From Pseudorhodoferax sp. Leaf267 (lineage in GTDB: Bacteria > Pseudomonadota > Gammaproteobacteria > Burkholderiales > Burkholderiaceae_C): a stretch of DNA of 64,000 bases. The stretch lies in NCBI RefSeq assembly GCF_001422405.1, contig NZ_LMMV01000001.1, positions 745,275 to 809,274 of the forward strand, in the 5' to 3' direction. Both the position numbers and the translations under genes were made by a program. The notes under the pieces were generated by a model, which was not told the origin of the DNA, did not search any database, and was given only the letters and a program-made list of their open reading frames with translations. This document shows positions 21,138 through 30,322 of the stretch, one piece after another (within the stretch, counting starts at the first letter, position 1; every line of letters starts with the position of its first letter).

Positions 21138-22589
21138 TCAGCCCCCGGGCGCGAACGGCAGCAGCACCACCTTGCCCGGATTCAGGATGTTCTTCGGGTC
21201 CAGCGCCTGCTTCACGCGCCGCATGATGTCCACGGCCGCCTCGCCGTGCTCCTCGGCCAGGTAGCCGATCTTGTGCAGGCCCACGCCGTGCTCGCCCGTG
21301 CAGGTGCCGCCATGCGCCATGGCGCGGCGCGTGAGGCGCTGGCTCAGGGCCTCGGCCACTTCGCGCTCGGCCTCGTTGGCCGGGTCGACCAGGATCAGGC
21401 AGTGGAAGTTGCCATCGCCCACATGGCCGAAGATCGGCGCGACGAGGCCCGAGGCTTCCAGGTCGGCCCGTGTCTCCTCGATGCACTCGGCCAGCCTGGA
21501 CACCGGCACGCAGGCGTCCGTGGTCAACGAACGCGACCCCGGCCGCAGCTGCAGCACGGCGAAGTAGGCATGGTGCCGCGGCGTCCACAGCGCCGAGCGC
21601 TCTTCCTCGCGCGTGGCCATCTTGAAGTCGCCGCCGCCGCAGTCGCGCACGATCTGCTGCATCTGCTCGGCCTGGGCGGCGGCCTCGCCGGCCGCGCCGC
21701 CGAACTCCAGGAACAGCGTGGGCGCCTCGGCCAGGCTGGTCTTGCTGTGCCGGTTGATCGCGCGGATGGTCAGCGCGTCCAGCATCTCGGCGCGTGCCAG
21801 CGGCAGGCCCAGTTGAACGGCCTGGATCACGGCGTCCACGGCGCTCTTGATGTCGGGGAAGTTGGCCACGGCCGCCAGCACTTCCTCGGGCCGCGGGTGC
21901 AGGCGCACGGTCGCCTCGGTCACGATGCCCAGCGTGCCTTCGGAGCCGCAGTACAGCTGCGTGAGGTTGTAGCCCGCCGACGACTTGCGAGCGTGCGAGG
22001 CCGTGCGGATGATCGCGCCCTCGGCCGTCACCACCGTGAGGCTCAGGACGTTGTCGCGCATCGTGCCGTAGCGCACCGTGTTCGTGCCCGATGCGGCCGT
22101 CGCCACCATGCCGCCGATGCTGGCGTTGGCGCCCGGATCGACCGAGAAGAAGAAGCCCGAATGCGCCAGCTCGGCGTTCAGCGCCATGCGCGTGACGCCG
22201 GCCTGCACGGTGGCCGTCATGTCCTCGGGCCGCACGGCCAGCACCTGGTCCATGCGCGACAGATCGATGCACACGCCGCCGTGGACGGCCAGCACATGGC
22301 CCTCGATCGACGAGCCCACGCCGAACGCAATCACGGGCACGCCCTGCGCGGCGCAGGTCTTCACGGCAAAGGCCACGTCTTCGCTGGACAGTGCAAACAC
22401 CACGGCATCGGGCGGCGTGGGCGCGTAGTGCGACTCGTCGGCACCGTGCTGCGCGAGGATGCTGGCGTTCTGCGTGAAGCGCTCGCCGAAGTGCTGCTGC
22501 AGCGCGGCGCGCACCGCCTCGGGCAGCGGGCGCCGTGTGGCGCTGGGGGAAACCATGTCGGATCGTTGGGGGTTTGCCAGTACGCTCAT
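21138..22589 (-). CDS. FAD-binding 2-hydroxy-acid dehydrogenase (D-lactate/glycolate type)
   Basis: A 483-residue flavoenzyme. An FAD-binding type 4 domain spans about residues 60-230, with the pyrophosphate-binding SSIEGHVLAVHGGVCIDLSR and PGANASIGGMVATAASGTN segments. A C-terminal oxidase domain includes the metal/substrate histidines in IFGHVGDGNFH and GTCTGEHGVG. This is the layout of D-lactate dehydrogenase (LDHD) and of GlcD. The substrate is likely a D-2-hydroxy acid. No iron-sulfur or GlcE/F partners are adjacent, which favours a single-subunit D-lactate dehydrogenase. It is transcribed divergently from a LysR gene, the probable regulator. Confidence 0.88.
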   Translation of the reverse strand: MSVLANPQRSDMVSPSATRRPLPEAVRAALQQHFGERFTQNASILAQHGADESHYAPTPPDAVVFALSSEDVAFAVKTCAAQGVPVIAFGVGSSIEGHVLAVHGGVCIDLSRMDQVLAVRPEDMTATVQAGVTRMALNAELAHSGFFFSVDPGANASIGGMVATAASGTNTVRYGTMRDNVLSLTVVTAEGAIIRTASHARKSSAGYNLTQLYCGSEGTLGIVTEATVRLHPRPEEVLAAVANFPDIKSAVDAVIQAVQLGLPLARAEMLDALTIRAINRHSKTSLAEAPTLFLEFGGAAGEAAAQAEQMQQIVRDCGGGDFKMATREEERSALWTPRHHAYFAVLQLRPGSRSLTTDACVPVSRLAECIEETRADLEASGLVAPIFGHVGDGNFHCLILVDPANEAEREVAEALSQRLTRRAMAHGGTCTGEHGVGLHKIGYLAEEHGEAAVDIMRRVKQALDPKNILNPGKVVLLPFAPGG

Positions 22590-22703
22590 TGCCTGCCTCG
22601 TGTGTCGTCAGGGCTGCGACTCTATGCCAAGCGCGCCGCGCTGGCCCATGCCGAATCGAGTGCCCGCCATCTGGCAAAGCGATTGCCTCATCAGGAACCC
22701 CCT

Positions 22704-23654
22704 GTGGAACTGCGACAGCTCAAGTACTTCCTGGCCGTGGCCGACAGCGGCAGCCTGTCGCGCGCCGCACTCGAAGTCTTCATCGCCCAGTCGGCCCTCA
22801 GCAAGCAGATCGGCGAGCTGGAGCAGGAACTCGGCGTGCAGCTGCTCAACCGCAGCCGCACCGGCGTCACCATGACCGAGGCGGGCAAGACCTTCTACGC
22901 CTACGCGCAGGCCATCTTGAAGCAGCTGGGCGATGCCCGGGCCGCTGTGCGCTCGTCGCCGCAGTCCATCGTCGGCGCCGTGGTGCTGGCCTTTCCGCAG
23001 AGCGTGTCGGCCGAGCTGACCTTGCCGCTCCCGCTGATCCGCGCTGCGCGCGAGCAACTGCCCGGCGTGTCGCTGCACCTGAACGAGGAGCTGACCGGCA
23101 ACATGCTGGACCGGCTGCGCCAGGGCCACATCGACCTGGCGATCTTCTCGCCCGTCGAGGGCCAGCCCGACATGGTGTTCCTGCCCTTCGTGGAGGAAGA
23201 GCTGTACCTGCTGCGCGGCGTGGAGCCCCTGGACGGCCTGCCCGACGAGGGGGACGTGGACCTGGCCAGCGTGGCGCGCCACGCCGTCATCATGCCCACG
23301 CTGCAGCACCACCACTGCACGCGCGCGCCCTACACGGCGGCGCTGGAGCGCGCCGGCCTGCCGCTCAAGCTGGCGACCGAAATCAACTCCGTCCACATCC
23401 TGAAAGCCGCGGTCGAGGCCGGCATGGCGCCCACGGTGATGCCGCATGCGCTGGCTACGAACGAGATCGCCCAGGGCCGCATGCGCGCGCACCGCATCCG
23501 GCCCGAACGTGCCTCGCGCATCCTCGCGGTGTGCCACTGCAGCCAGATCCCGATGACCAACGCCAAGAAGGCCGTGTGCGACCTGGTCTTCAGCGCGGCC
23601 CGCCAACTGTGCGCCGATGGCCGGTGGATAGGCGCCACCTACATAGGCCCGTGA
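22704..23654 (+). CDS. LysR family transcriptional regulator
   Basis: The 316-residue protein starts at GTG 22704 with ELRQLKYFLAVADSGSLSRA, the canonical LysR helix-turn-helix beginning. It includes QSALSKQIGELEQELGVQLLNR, and the effector domain covers about residues 90-300. The sequence EPP just before the GTG is not expected in the family, supporting this start. The 114-bp gap to the divergent dehydrogenase gene probably holds its operator. It could also act on the esterase and TRAP genes downstream. The inducer is unknown. Confidence 0.9.
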   Translation: MELRQLKYFLAVADSGSLSRAALEVFIAQSALSKQIGELEQELGVQLLNRSRTGVTMTEAGKTFYAYAQAILKQLGDARAAVRSSPQSIVGAVVLAFPQSVSAELTLPLPLIRAAREQLPGVSLHLNEELTGNMLDRLRQGHIDLAIFSPVEGQPDMVFLPFVEEELYLLRGVEPLDGLPDEGDVDLASVARHAVIMPTLQHHHCTRAPYTAALERAGLPLKLATEINSVHILKAAVEAGMAPTVMPHALATNEIAQGRMRAHRIRPERASRILAVCHCSQIPMTNAKKAVCDLVFSAARQLCADGRWIGATYIGP

Positions 23655-23660
23655 AAACCC

Positions 23661-23700
23661 TCGCCATCTCGTTGCGAGATAGCGCAGTCTCGATTCGCTA
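23661..23700 (+). terminator. Hairpins after the LysR gene
   Basis: ATCTCG at 23666-23671 pairs with CGAGAT at 23675-23680 across a TTG loop. TAGCG at 23680-23684 pairs with CGCTA at 23696-23700. These two adjoining stems follow the LysR stop by about ten bases. There is no T run, so termination is possible but not certain. Confidence 0.4.
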
Positions 23701-23779
23701 GTTCCGCAGGGCCACGCTTTCGGCGACATTGCCGACGCCACACGGATCACCGCCTGGCACCCACAGAATGGAGACAGAC

Positions 23780-25375
23780 ATGAGCACGGACTTCAAGCCA
23801 GGGCAGGGCGCCCCGATCCGCATCACCGCATTGGCCGCGCTGCTGGCCCTTTCGGCGTGCGGCGGCAGCGACGACGACACGCGCCCCATCGCCGAGAGCT
23901 GCACCACGCTTGCCGGCAAGACGCTGGGCAACGGCAGCGCCACCATCACCGCGGCCGAACTGCAGGCCGCCACACCTGCCACCGGCGCCACGGCCCAGGC
24001 CATGCCGGCCTACTGCAAGCTCAGCGTCGCGGCGCGCGACACCGGCCTCAAGATGGGCCTGTGGCTGCCCACCGAGGGCTGGAACGGCAAGCTGCTGATG
24101 CAGGGCGGCGGCGGCTTCGACGGCGCGATCGCGGCGCCCACGGCCAACCTGCTGCTGGCCCACATGAGCCCCTCGGTCGTCGGCGAGCGCTACGCCGTGA
24201 TGGCCACCAACGGCGGCCACGAGGCGGCCGAGAACGCCAATGGCGCGTTCGCGCTCGACGCGACCAAGCTGCAGGAGTTCGCGCAGACCTCCGAACACCG
24301 CGCGCTGCCCTGGGGCAAGGAACTGGTCAACACCGCCTACGGCAAGGCGCCCACGCGCAGCTACTTCGAGGGCTGCTCGATGGGTGGGCACGACGCGATG
24401 ATGCTGTCGCAGCGCTACCCCGAGGACTTCGACGGCATCGTGGCGCGCGCGCCGGCCGGCAACATCATGGGCCTGTTCCCCGCGTTCAGCCGGCTGTCGA
24501 TCACCGTGCGCAACCCGGCCAACCGGCTCACGCCCGCCAAGCAGACGCTGGTGGCCGATGCGGCGCTGGCGCAATGCGACGGGCTGGACGGCCTGGCCGA
24601 CGGCATCATCTCCAAGCCCGCCGCCTGCCAGCCCAACCTGTCGGCGCTGCGCTGCGCGGGCGGCGCCGATGCGGGCGACGGCTGCCTGTCCGATGCGCAG
24701 CTCGCCACCGTCGCGCTGGTCACCAGCCCCTACGCGAGCGCCGATGGCGCCTACACCCACCCGGGCTACAACCATGGCCTGGAGAACAGCCCCGTGGGCT
24801 GGGGCCAGTACATCTGGCCCAACGCGGCCGGGCAGTCGGTGCAGGGCGGTTTTGCCGATGGCTTCGTGCGCGGCTTCATCACGCGGGACCTGGCCTACGA
24901 CACCAACCTGTGGAACCCCAACGACTGGCTGCCGCGCATGGCCGAAGTCGCCACGCTGTTCCAGGCCTTCAACCCCGACCTGTCGGGCATGCGCGCGCGC
25001 AACGCCAAGCTGATCATGTGGAACGGCACGAACGACAGCTCGGTCACCTCGCGCGACATGGGCCGTTACTACCAGGCCACCGTGGCGCGCATGGGCCAGG
25101 CCGCGGTCGACCAGACGCTGGAGGCATTCGAGGCGCCCGGCGTGGGCCACTGCGGCGGCGGCCCCGGTGCCGACCATGTGGACCTCGTGAAGTCGCTGGA
25201 CACCTGGGTCACGGCCGGCACGCCGCCGTCAAGCCAGAACCTGGTGCAGGCGCGCAAGACCGCCACCGGCGACGTGGCGCTCACGCGGCCGCTGTGCAAG
25301 TACCCCACCACACCGCGCTACAAGGGCACGGGCGACGTCAACAGCGCGGCCAGCTTCGCCTGCGTGAGCGATTAG
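23780..25375 (+). CDS. Tannase/feruloyl esterase family lipoprotein
   Basis: The 531-residue protein starts MSTDFKPGQG with GGAGAC upstream. It has a lipoprotein signal ending LLALSAC (Cys27), so it should be anchored in the cell envelope. The esterase core has the nucleophile motif GCSMGG with Ser200, a DxxS/D region near LIMWNGTNDSSV, and the catalytic His in PGVGHCGGG. This is the fold of tannases, feruloyl esterases and MHETase, which cleave aromatic acid esters. The TRAP transporter just downstream could import the released acid. The exact ester is not predictable. Confidence 0.87.
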   Translation: MSTDFKPGQGAPIRITALAALLALSACGGSDDDTRPIAESCTTLAGKTLGNGSATITAAELQAATPATGATAQAMPAYCKLSVAARDTGLKMGLWLPTEGWNGKLLMQGGGGFDGAIAAPTANLLLAHMSPSVVGERYAVMATNGGHEAAENANGAFALDATKLQEFAQTSEHRALPWGKELVNTAYGKAPTRSYFEGCSMGGHDAMMLSQRYPEDFDGIVARAPAGNIMGLFPAFSRLSITVRNPANRLTPAKQTLVADAALAQCDGLDGLADGIISKPAACQPNLSALRCAGGADAGDGCLSDAQLATVALVTSPYASADGAYTHPGYNHGLENSPVGWGQYIWPNAAGQSVQGGFADGFVRGFITRDLAYDTNLWNPNDWLPRMAEVATLFQAFNPDLSGMRARNAKLIMWNGTNDSSVTSRDMGRYYQATVARMGQAAVDQTLEAFEAPGVGHCGGGPGADHVDLVKSLDTWVTAGTPPSSQNLVQARKTATGDVALTRPLCKYPTTPRYKGTGDVNSAASFACVSD

Positions 25376-25462
25376 ACTTCGGCCCCCCGGTCAGGCCGCG
25401 GCCAGGTGCCGCGACCGCTGTGCTCCTTTTTCCTGCTGTTTCCGAGACATCACGAGGTTTCC

Positions 25463-26452
25463 ATGACGATGATCCGCCGTTCCCTGCTCGCCCTGTCCGC
25501 TGCCCTGGCGGTTGGCGCCCCCCTCACGTCTGCCCAGGCGCAGCAGCCGCGCGAGATCAAGATCGGCTACGCGCTGGCCGTCAACTCGCACTTCGGTGCC
25601 GGCGCCCAGGCCTGGTCCGACTCGGTCGAGAAGGCCACGAACAACACCTTCAAGTTCAAGCACTTCCCCTCCAGCGCGCTGGGTGGCGAGCGCGAGCTGA
25701 TCGAAGGCCTGTCGCTGGGCACGGTGGAGGCGGTCATCGTCTCCAACGGCGCGGTCAGCAACTTCGTGCCGGACGCCGGCGTGATGGACGTGCCCTTCCT
25801 GTTCCGCGACACGGCCCATGCCCGCAATGTGCTGGACGGCAAGTTCGGCGAAGACCTGCTGGCCAAGTTCAAGGGCCGCGGCCTGATCGCGCTGGCCTGG
25901 GGCGAGCAGGGCTTTCGCCACCTGACCAACAGCAAGCGCCCGGTCGCCAAGCCCGAAGACGCCAAGGGCCTGAAGATCCGCGTGACCGAGAACCAGACCC
26001 ACATCACGGCCTTCCGCCAGCTCGGCATCGCACCCACGCCCATGTCGTGGCCCGAAGTGATTGGCGCGCTGCAGCAAGGCATCATCGACGGCCAGGAGAA
26101 CCCGATCTCCGTCATCGTCTCGGCCAAGCTGTGGCAGGTGCAGAAGTACATGACGCTGTCCGGCCATGTCTATGCGCCCATGGCGCTGATCGTCTCGCCC
26201 GCGCTGTGGAACAGCCTGAACGACGCACAGAAGAAGGCCTTCACCGATGGCGCGCGTGCCGGCGGCCTGGCCTCGCGCAAGTTCGTCGACGACGTGGAGA
26301 AGAGCGGCGTCGATGAGATCAAGAGCCACGGCGTGGCGGTGGTGACCGAGGTCGACAAGGCCGCCTTCCGCAAGGCGCTGGAGCCGGCCTACAAGCAATT
26401 CGCGACCAAGTTCGGCCAGAAGACGCTGGACGACATCGCGGCCGTCAAGTGA
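25463..26452 (+). CDS. dctP: TRAP transporter substrate-binding protein
   Basis: The 329-residue protein has a Sec signal peptide ending near LTSAQAQ, then REIKIGYALAVNSHFGAGAQ. The DctP family motifs LGGERELIEGLSLGTVEAV, GEQGFRHLTNSKRPV, KIRVTENQTH and EVIGALQQGIIDGQENP are all present. The arginine of KIRVTEN is the carboxylate-binding residue of the family, so the ligand is an organic acid. It heads a dctP-dctQ-dctM set and overlaps dctQ by GTGA. The start ATG follows CACGAGG. Confidence 0.95.
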   Translation: MTMIRRSLLALSAALAVGAPLTSAQAQQPREIKIGYALAVNSHFGAGAQAWSDSVEKATNNTFKFKHFPSSALGGERELIEGLSLGTVEAVIVSNGAVSNFVPDAGVMDVPFLFRDTAHARNVLDGKFGEDLLAKFKGRGLIALAWGEQGFRHLTNSKRPVAKPEDAKGLKIRVTENQTHITAFRQLGIAPTPMSWPEVIGALQQGIIDGQENPISVIVSAKLWQVQKYMTLSGHVYAPMALIVSPALWNSLNDAQKKAFTDGARAGGLASRKFVDDVEKSGVDEIKSHGVAVVTEVDKAAFRKALEPAYKQFATKFGQKTLDDIAAVK

Positions 26453-26961
26453 GCAAGGCGGAACGCGTTCTGGTGGCCGGCAACCGCTGGCTGCTGATCG
26501 TGATGCTGCTCACCATGGCCTGCATCGTGTTCGCCAACGTGGTGCTGCGCTACACCACGGGCGAGTCCATTGTCTGGGGCGAAGAGATTTCGCGCCAGCT
26601 CATGATCTGGGTCACCTTCCTCGGGGCAGGATTGGTGCTGCGCTTCGGCGGCCACGTGGCGGTGGACAGCCTGCACGCCGCTGTGCAGCCACCGCTGGCG
26701 CGCGTGATCCGCTCCGTCATCGTGGTCGGCATCGGCATCTTCTGCCTGGTCATGACGTACTTCTCGTCCTTGTACGTGTGGGCGACGCGCTTTCAGACGA
26801 CGGCCGCGACCGATATCTCGATCTCGTGGATCTACCTGGCCATGCCCATCGGCTTCGTGCTGCTGTTCGTGCACCTGATGTTCATCGCGCGCCGCTTCAT
26901 CGCCACCGGCCAATACGCCGAGTCCGACGAGCTTGACGCCGACAGCGCCGCATCCTTGTAA
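26449..26961 (+). CDS. dctQ: TRAP transporter small permease
   Basis: A 170-residue membrane protein with four hydrophobic segments, at about residues 10-32, 45-65, 82-103 and 124-145. VFANVVLRYTTGESIVWGEE and RQLMIWVTFLGAGLVLRFGGHV are characteristic of DctQ subunits. The start is GTG and overlaps the dctP stop. It pairs with the large permease DctM to form the sodium-driven importer. Confidence 0.92.
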   Translation: MSKAERVLVAGNRWLLIVMLLTMACIVFANVVLRYTTGESIVWGEEISRQLMIWVTFLGAGLVLRFGGHVAVDSLHAAVQPPLARVIRSVIVVGIGIFCLVMTYFSSLYVWATRFQTTAATDISISWIYLAMPIGFVLLFVHLMFIARRFIATGQYAESDELDADSAASL

Positions 26962-26964
26962 ATC

Positions 26965-28248
26965 ATGAGTCTCACGCTGTTCATTGCGGCCATCGTGCTG
27001 ATGGCCCTGGGGTTCCCCATCGCGTTCGCGCTGGCGATCGCAGCCTCGCTGGCGGTCTTCGTCGGCGGGCGTTATCCGCAGCTCATCGTGTTCAAGGAGA
27101 TGTTCACGGGCATCGACAGCTTCCCGCTGATGGCCGTGCCCTTCTTCATCCTGGCGGCCGAGCTCATGAGCGGCGGCGCGCTCACGCAGGTGCTGCTGCG
27201 CTTCGCGGCGCAGTTCGTCGGCCATCTGCGCGGCGGGTTGGGCTATGCCAACGTGCTGTCGCTCACGCTGTTCTCGGGCATCTCGGGCTCGGCGCTGGCC
27301 GATGCGGCAGGGCCGGGCTCCATGGCCGTCAAGATGATGGAGAAGGCCGGCTACTCGCGCGCCTATGCCGCCTCGCTCACGGCCAGCACGGCCATCGTCG
27401 GGCCCATCATTCCGCCATCCATCGCGATGATCATCTACGCCATGCAGGACGAGCAGGTCTCGGTCGGCGGTCTGTTCATGGCCGGCTTCGTGCCCGGCGC
27501 GCTGATCGCGCTGGCCATGGCCTTCGTGAACTGGCGCGTGTGCAACCAGCGCGGCTACCGCTCGCACGAGGCCCGGCCCTCGGGCCGCGAGATGTGGATC
27601 AACAGCATCAAGGCCATCCCGGCGCTGCTGCTGATCTTCGTGATCCTGGTCGGCATCCGCTTCGGCATCTTCACGCCCACCGAGGCCTCGGTCGTGGCCG
27701 TGTTCTACGCGCTCATCTGCGGCAAGTGGATCTACCGCACGCTGGAGTGGAAGGCGCTGCCGGCCATCGCCTCGCGCTCGGCACTGCTCACCGCCTCGGT
27801 GCTGCTGGTCATGGCCACGTCCTCGGCCTTCGCCTGGGTGCTCACGGTGGAGGGCATCCCGCAGATGATGTCGCAGATGGTGATGGGCTGGAACCTGCCG
27901 CCCGTGGCCTTCCTGCTGGTGGTGAACGTGCTCTTGCTGCTGTTCGGCATCTTCATGGAGCCGCTGCCCGGCATCATGATCCTGGTGCCCATCCTGGCGC
28001 CGATCTCGGCTGCGCTGGGCATCGACCCCACGCACTTCGCCATGGTGGTGATCGTCAACCTCACGCTGGGCATGATCACGCCGCCCGTGGGCGGGCTGCT
28101 GTTCGTCGTGTCGGTGGCCACCCGCGTGCCGATGGCGGCGCTGGCGCGCGAGCTGCCGCCGTTCCTGGTCGCGCATCTGGTGGTGCTGCTGCTCATCACC
28201 TTCGTGCCGGCGATCTCGACCTGGCTGCCGCATACGCTGGGCTTCTGA
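26965..28248 (+). CDS. dctM: TRAP transporter large permease
   Basis: The 427-residue integral membrane protein has about twelve spans. It contains DctM landmarks such as PLMAVPFFILAAELMSGG, LFSGISGSALADAAGPG, STAIVGPIIPPSIAMIIY and TLGMITPPVGGLLFVVS. It forms the ion-coupled translocation channel with DctQ and takes the acid delivered by DctP. Size and motif order are normal, and the gene follows dctQ after three bases. Confidence 0.94.
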   Translation: MSLTLFIAAIVLMALGFPIAFALAIAASLAVFVGGRYPQLIVFKEMFTGIDSFPLMAVPFFILAAELMSGGALTQVLLRFAAQFVGHLRGGLGYANVLSLTLFSGISGSALADAAGPGSMAVKMMEKAGYSRAYAASLTASTAIVGPIIPPSIAMIIYAMQDEQVSVGGLFMAGFVPGALIALAMAFVNWRVCNQRGYRSHEARPSGREMWINSIKAIPALLLIFVILVGIRFGIFTPTEASVVAVFYALICGKWIYRTLEWKALPAIASRSALLTASVLLVMATSSAFAWVLTVEGIPQMMSQMVMGWNLPPVAFLLVVNVLLLLFGIFMEPLPGIMILVPILAPISAALGIDPTHFAMVVIVNLTLGMITPPVGGLLFVVSVATRVPMAALARELPPFLVAHLVVLLLITFVPAISTWLPHTLGF

Positions 28249-28346
28249 GGCCAGCCACGGGACTACACTGGCAGCGCGCGGCAGGGATCGGATCCCACCG
28301 CGGCTGCCCATCCGTTGTGCGAGACCCCGAAGACCGAGGAGCCGAT

Positions 28347-28652
28347 GTGAAGACTGCCAAGCCAGCCAAGCCTGCCACCACCCGGCGCACCGCCACCGCC
28401 CAGCGCGCCGCTGCCCCCGAAGCGGAGCCCAAGGCCGATGCGCTGCTGCCCAACCTGACGCGCGACGCGCTCGGCGAAGTCACCGAGACCCTGGAGTTCA
28501 TGTGGTCCGCCACGCAGGCCGTGTTCGGCGACCAGGCCAAGCCGGAGCACGCGATCGCGTTGCTGCCCTACGCGCTGGACGCGCTGGAGGTGCGGCGCCT
28601 GCTGGCCGAGGAGGCCAGCCGGCAGCAGGCGAAAACGCCCGCCAAGCGCTGA
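28347..28652 (+). CDS. Small basic/acidic protein of unknown function
   Basis: A 101-residue protein from GTG 28347, preceded by CGAGGAG. The first 30 residues are a Lys/Ala/Pro/Thr-rich tail (KTAKPAKPATTRRT). Residues 35-95 form a helical region with GEVTETLEFMWSATQAVFG and LLPYALDALEVRRLLAEEAS. It ends in another KTPAKR tag. The composition recalls phasin-like or nucleoid-associated accessory proteins, but no family was recognised. It follows the TRAP genes by about 100 bases and may be independent. Confidence 0.6.
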   Translation: MKTAKPAKPATTRRTATAQRAAAPEAEPKADALLPNLTRDALGEVTETLEFMWSATQAVFGDQAKPEHAIALLPYALDALEVRRLLAEEASRQQAKTPAKR

Positions 28653-28739
28653 TCCACGTGCCGGCGCTGCGCTTGTCGATTCCGGCCCGGCCGGTGCGTC
28701 GTGCATGCAGAGGGACGTCCTCTGTTTCATAGGTCCACC

Positions 28740-29183
28740 ATGTCCAACACCGTCAGACTCCACCGCGTGCTGCGCTCGCCCGCAGACCGCATCTACCGCG
28801 CCTTCCTCGATGCCGACGCCTTGTCCAAGTGGTTGCCGCCGCACGGCTTCATCGGCAAGGTGCACCAGATGGACGCGCAGGTCGGCGGCAGCTACCGGAT
28901 GTCGTTCACGAACTTCTCGAACGGCCAGTCGCATGCCTTCGGCGGCACCTACCTGGAGCTGGTGCCCGGCCAGCGCCTGCGCTACACCGCCCGGTTCGAC
29001 GACGCCAACCTGCCGGGCGAGATGCAGACCACCATCGTGCTGACGCCGGTCTCGGTCGGCACCGAGCTGCTCGCCACGCAGGAAGGGATCCCGGCGCTGA
29101 TCCCGGTCGAGGGCTGCTACCTGGGCTGGCAGGAGTCGCTGACGCTGCTCGCGCAGCTCGTCGAAGCCGAGATCCCGGGTTGA
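28740..29183 (+). CDS. SRPBCC (AHSA1-like) domain protein
   Basis: The 147-residue protein starts MSNTVRLHRVLRSPADRIYRAF, then DADALSKWLPPHGF, GGSYRMSF and GGTYLELVPGQRLRY, and ends with a long helix containing GWQESLTLLAQLVE. This is the AHSA1/activator-of-Hsp90-like branch of the START/SRPBCC fold, which binds hydrophobic ligands. An in-frame ATG 13 codons upstream gives an atypical lead and was not chosen. Function in bacteria is generally unknown. Confidence 0.88.
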   Translation: MSNTVRLHRVLRSPADRIYRAFLDADALSKWLPPHGFIGKVHQMDAQVGGSYRMSFTNFSNGQSHAFGGTYLELVPGQRLRYTARFDDANLPGEMQTTIVLTPVSVGTELLATQEGIPALIPVEGCYLGWQESLTLLAQLVEAEIPG

Positions 29184-29205
29184 CGGCCCAGCCACGCTGC
29201 GCCTG

Positions 29206-30255
29206 ATGCCGGCCGAGGACGGCACCGTCCACGGCGGGCCGGACGCACGCGGCGCGGCCGCACACGATTTCTCGACCAACGCCAACGGCTGCGGGCCATG
29301 CCCCGTGGTGCAGGGCGCCGTGCAGCGCGCCGACCCCACGCGCTACCCCGACCCGGCCTACACCGCGCTGTGCGCGCAGCTCGGCAGCCTGCACGGCGTG
29401 GCGCCTGGGCGCATCGTCGTGGCGGGCAGTGCCAGCGAGTTCATCGTGCGCATGACGGCGGCCGTGGCTGTGAACGGTGGCGCCGTCGAGGTGCCTGCGC
29501 TGGCCTATGGCGACTACGCCCGGGCGGCCCGCGCGCAGGGCCTGGCCGTGCACCAGGGGCCGCAGGGCGGCGCGCCGCCCGTGCTGGCCTGGGCCTGCGA
29601 TCCGTCCTCGCCGCTGGGCCAGCCACAGGCCGGCCTGGCCAGGCGCGTCGCGGCCTGGCCGCCCGGCGTGCCGCTGGTGCTCGATTGCGCCTATGCGCCG
29701 CTGCGTCTGTCTGGCGCGTCAAGCCTGCAGCCCGATGCGCTGGACCGCACCTGGCAGCTCTGGTCACCGAACAAGGCCATGGGCCTCACGGGCGTGCGCG
29801 GCGCCTATGCCATCGCGCCCGTGCATGGCGCGCAAGGCCTGGCCCTGCAGCTGCGCCGGCTCGCGCCGTCGTGGCCGCTGGGTGCGCATGCCGTCGCCAT
29901 GCTGCAGGCCTGGGCCACGGCAGCCGCCCAGGCCTGGCTGTCCGACAGCCTGGCGCGGCTGCGTGTCTGGAAGGCGCGCCAGACGGCGCTGTGCACTTCG
30001 CTGGGCTGGCAGCCGCTGGCCAGCGACACCAACTACTTCTGCGCGCGCCTGCCGCAGGGCACGGACAGTGCCGCGCGCCTGCACGCGCTGCGCGCACAGG
30101 GCGTGCAACTGCGTGACTGCGCGTCCTTCGGCCTGCCCGGCCATGTGCGCCTGGCGGTGCTGCCACCGGCCAGCCAGGACGCACTGGCGCGCGCCTGGAG
30201 AGAGTCCGCTTACGATGCGTCTTCCGAGAATTCGAACAACGAGGAGTCGCCATGA
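29206..30255 (+). CDS. PLP-dependent class I/II aminotransferase (CobC/HisC-like)
   Basis: The 349-residue enzyme has the fold-type I pattern: DFSTNANGCGPCP near the start, RYPDPAYTALCAQLG, and the PLP lysine in WSPNKAMGLTGVRGAYA (Lys190). The C-terminal region is LRDCASFGLPGHVRLAVL. The N-terminal and C-terminal motifs resemble threonine-phosphate decarboxylase (CobC/CobD) and histidinol-phosphate aminotransferase. No other cobalamin or histidine gene is nearby, so the substrate stays open. Its stop overlaps a short ATG frame that runs into rng. Confidence 0.82.
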   Translation: MPAEDGTVHGGPDARGAAAHDFSTNANGCGPCPVVQGAVQRADPTRYPDPAYTALCAQLGSLHGVAPGRIVVAGSASEFIVRMTAAVAVNGGAVEVPALAYGDYARAARAQGLAVHQGPQGGAPPVLAWACDPSSPLGQPQAGLARRVAAWPPGVPLVLDCAYAPLRLSGASSLQPDALDRTWQLWSPNKAMGLTGVRGAYAIAPVHGAQGLALQLRRLAPSWPLGAHAVAMLQAWATAAAQAWLSDSLARLRVWKARQTALCTSLGWQPLASDTNYFCARLPQGTDSAARLHALRAQGVQLRDCASFGLPGHVRLAVLPPASQDALARAWRESAYDASSENSNNEESP

Positions 30256-30322
30256 CCACCACCAGGCCGCAGCCGCTGCCGCGCCATCGCGCCATCCTGT
30301 CCATGCCGCAACGGACCGCCCC

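Noticed and set aside
19280-30322. Genomic island or prophage between maf and rng
   Set aside because: No integrase, att repeats, tRNA or phage genes were seen; composition resembles the flanks. Only the gene order suggests insertion.
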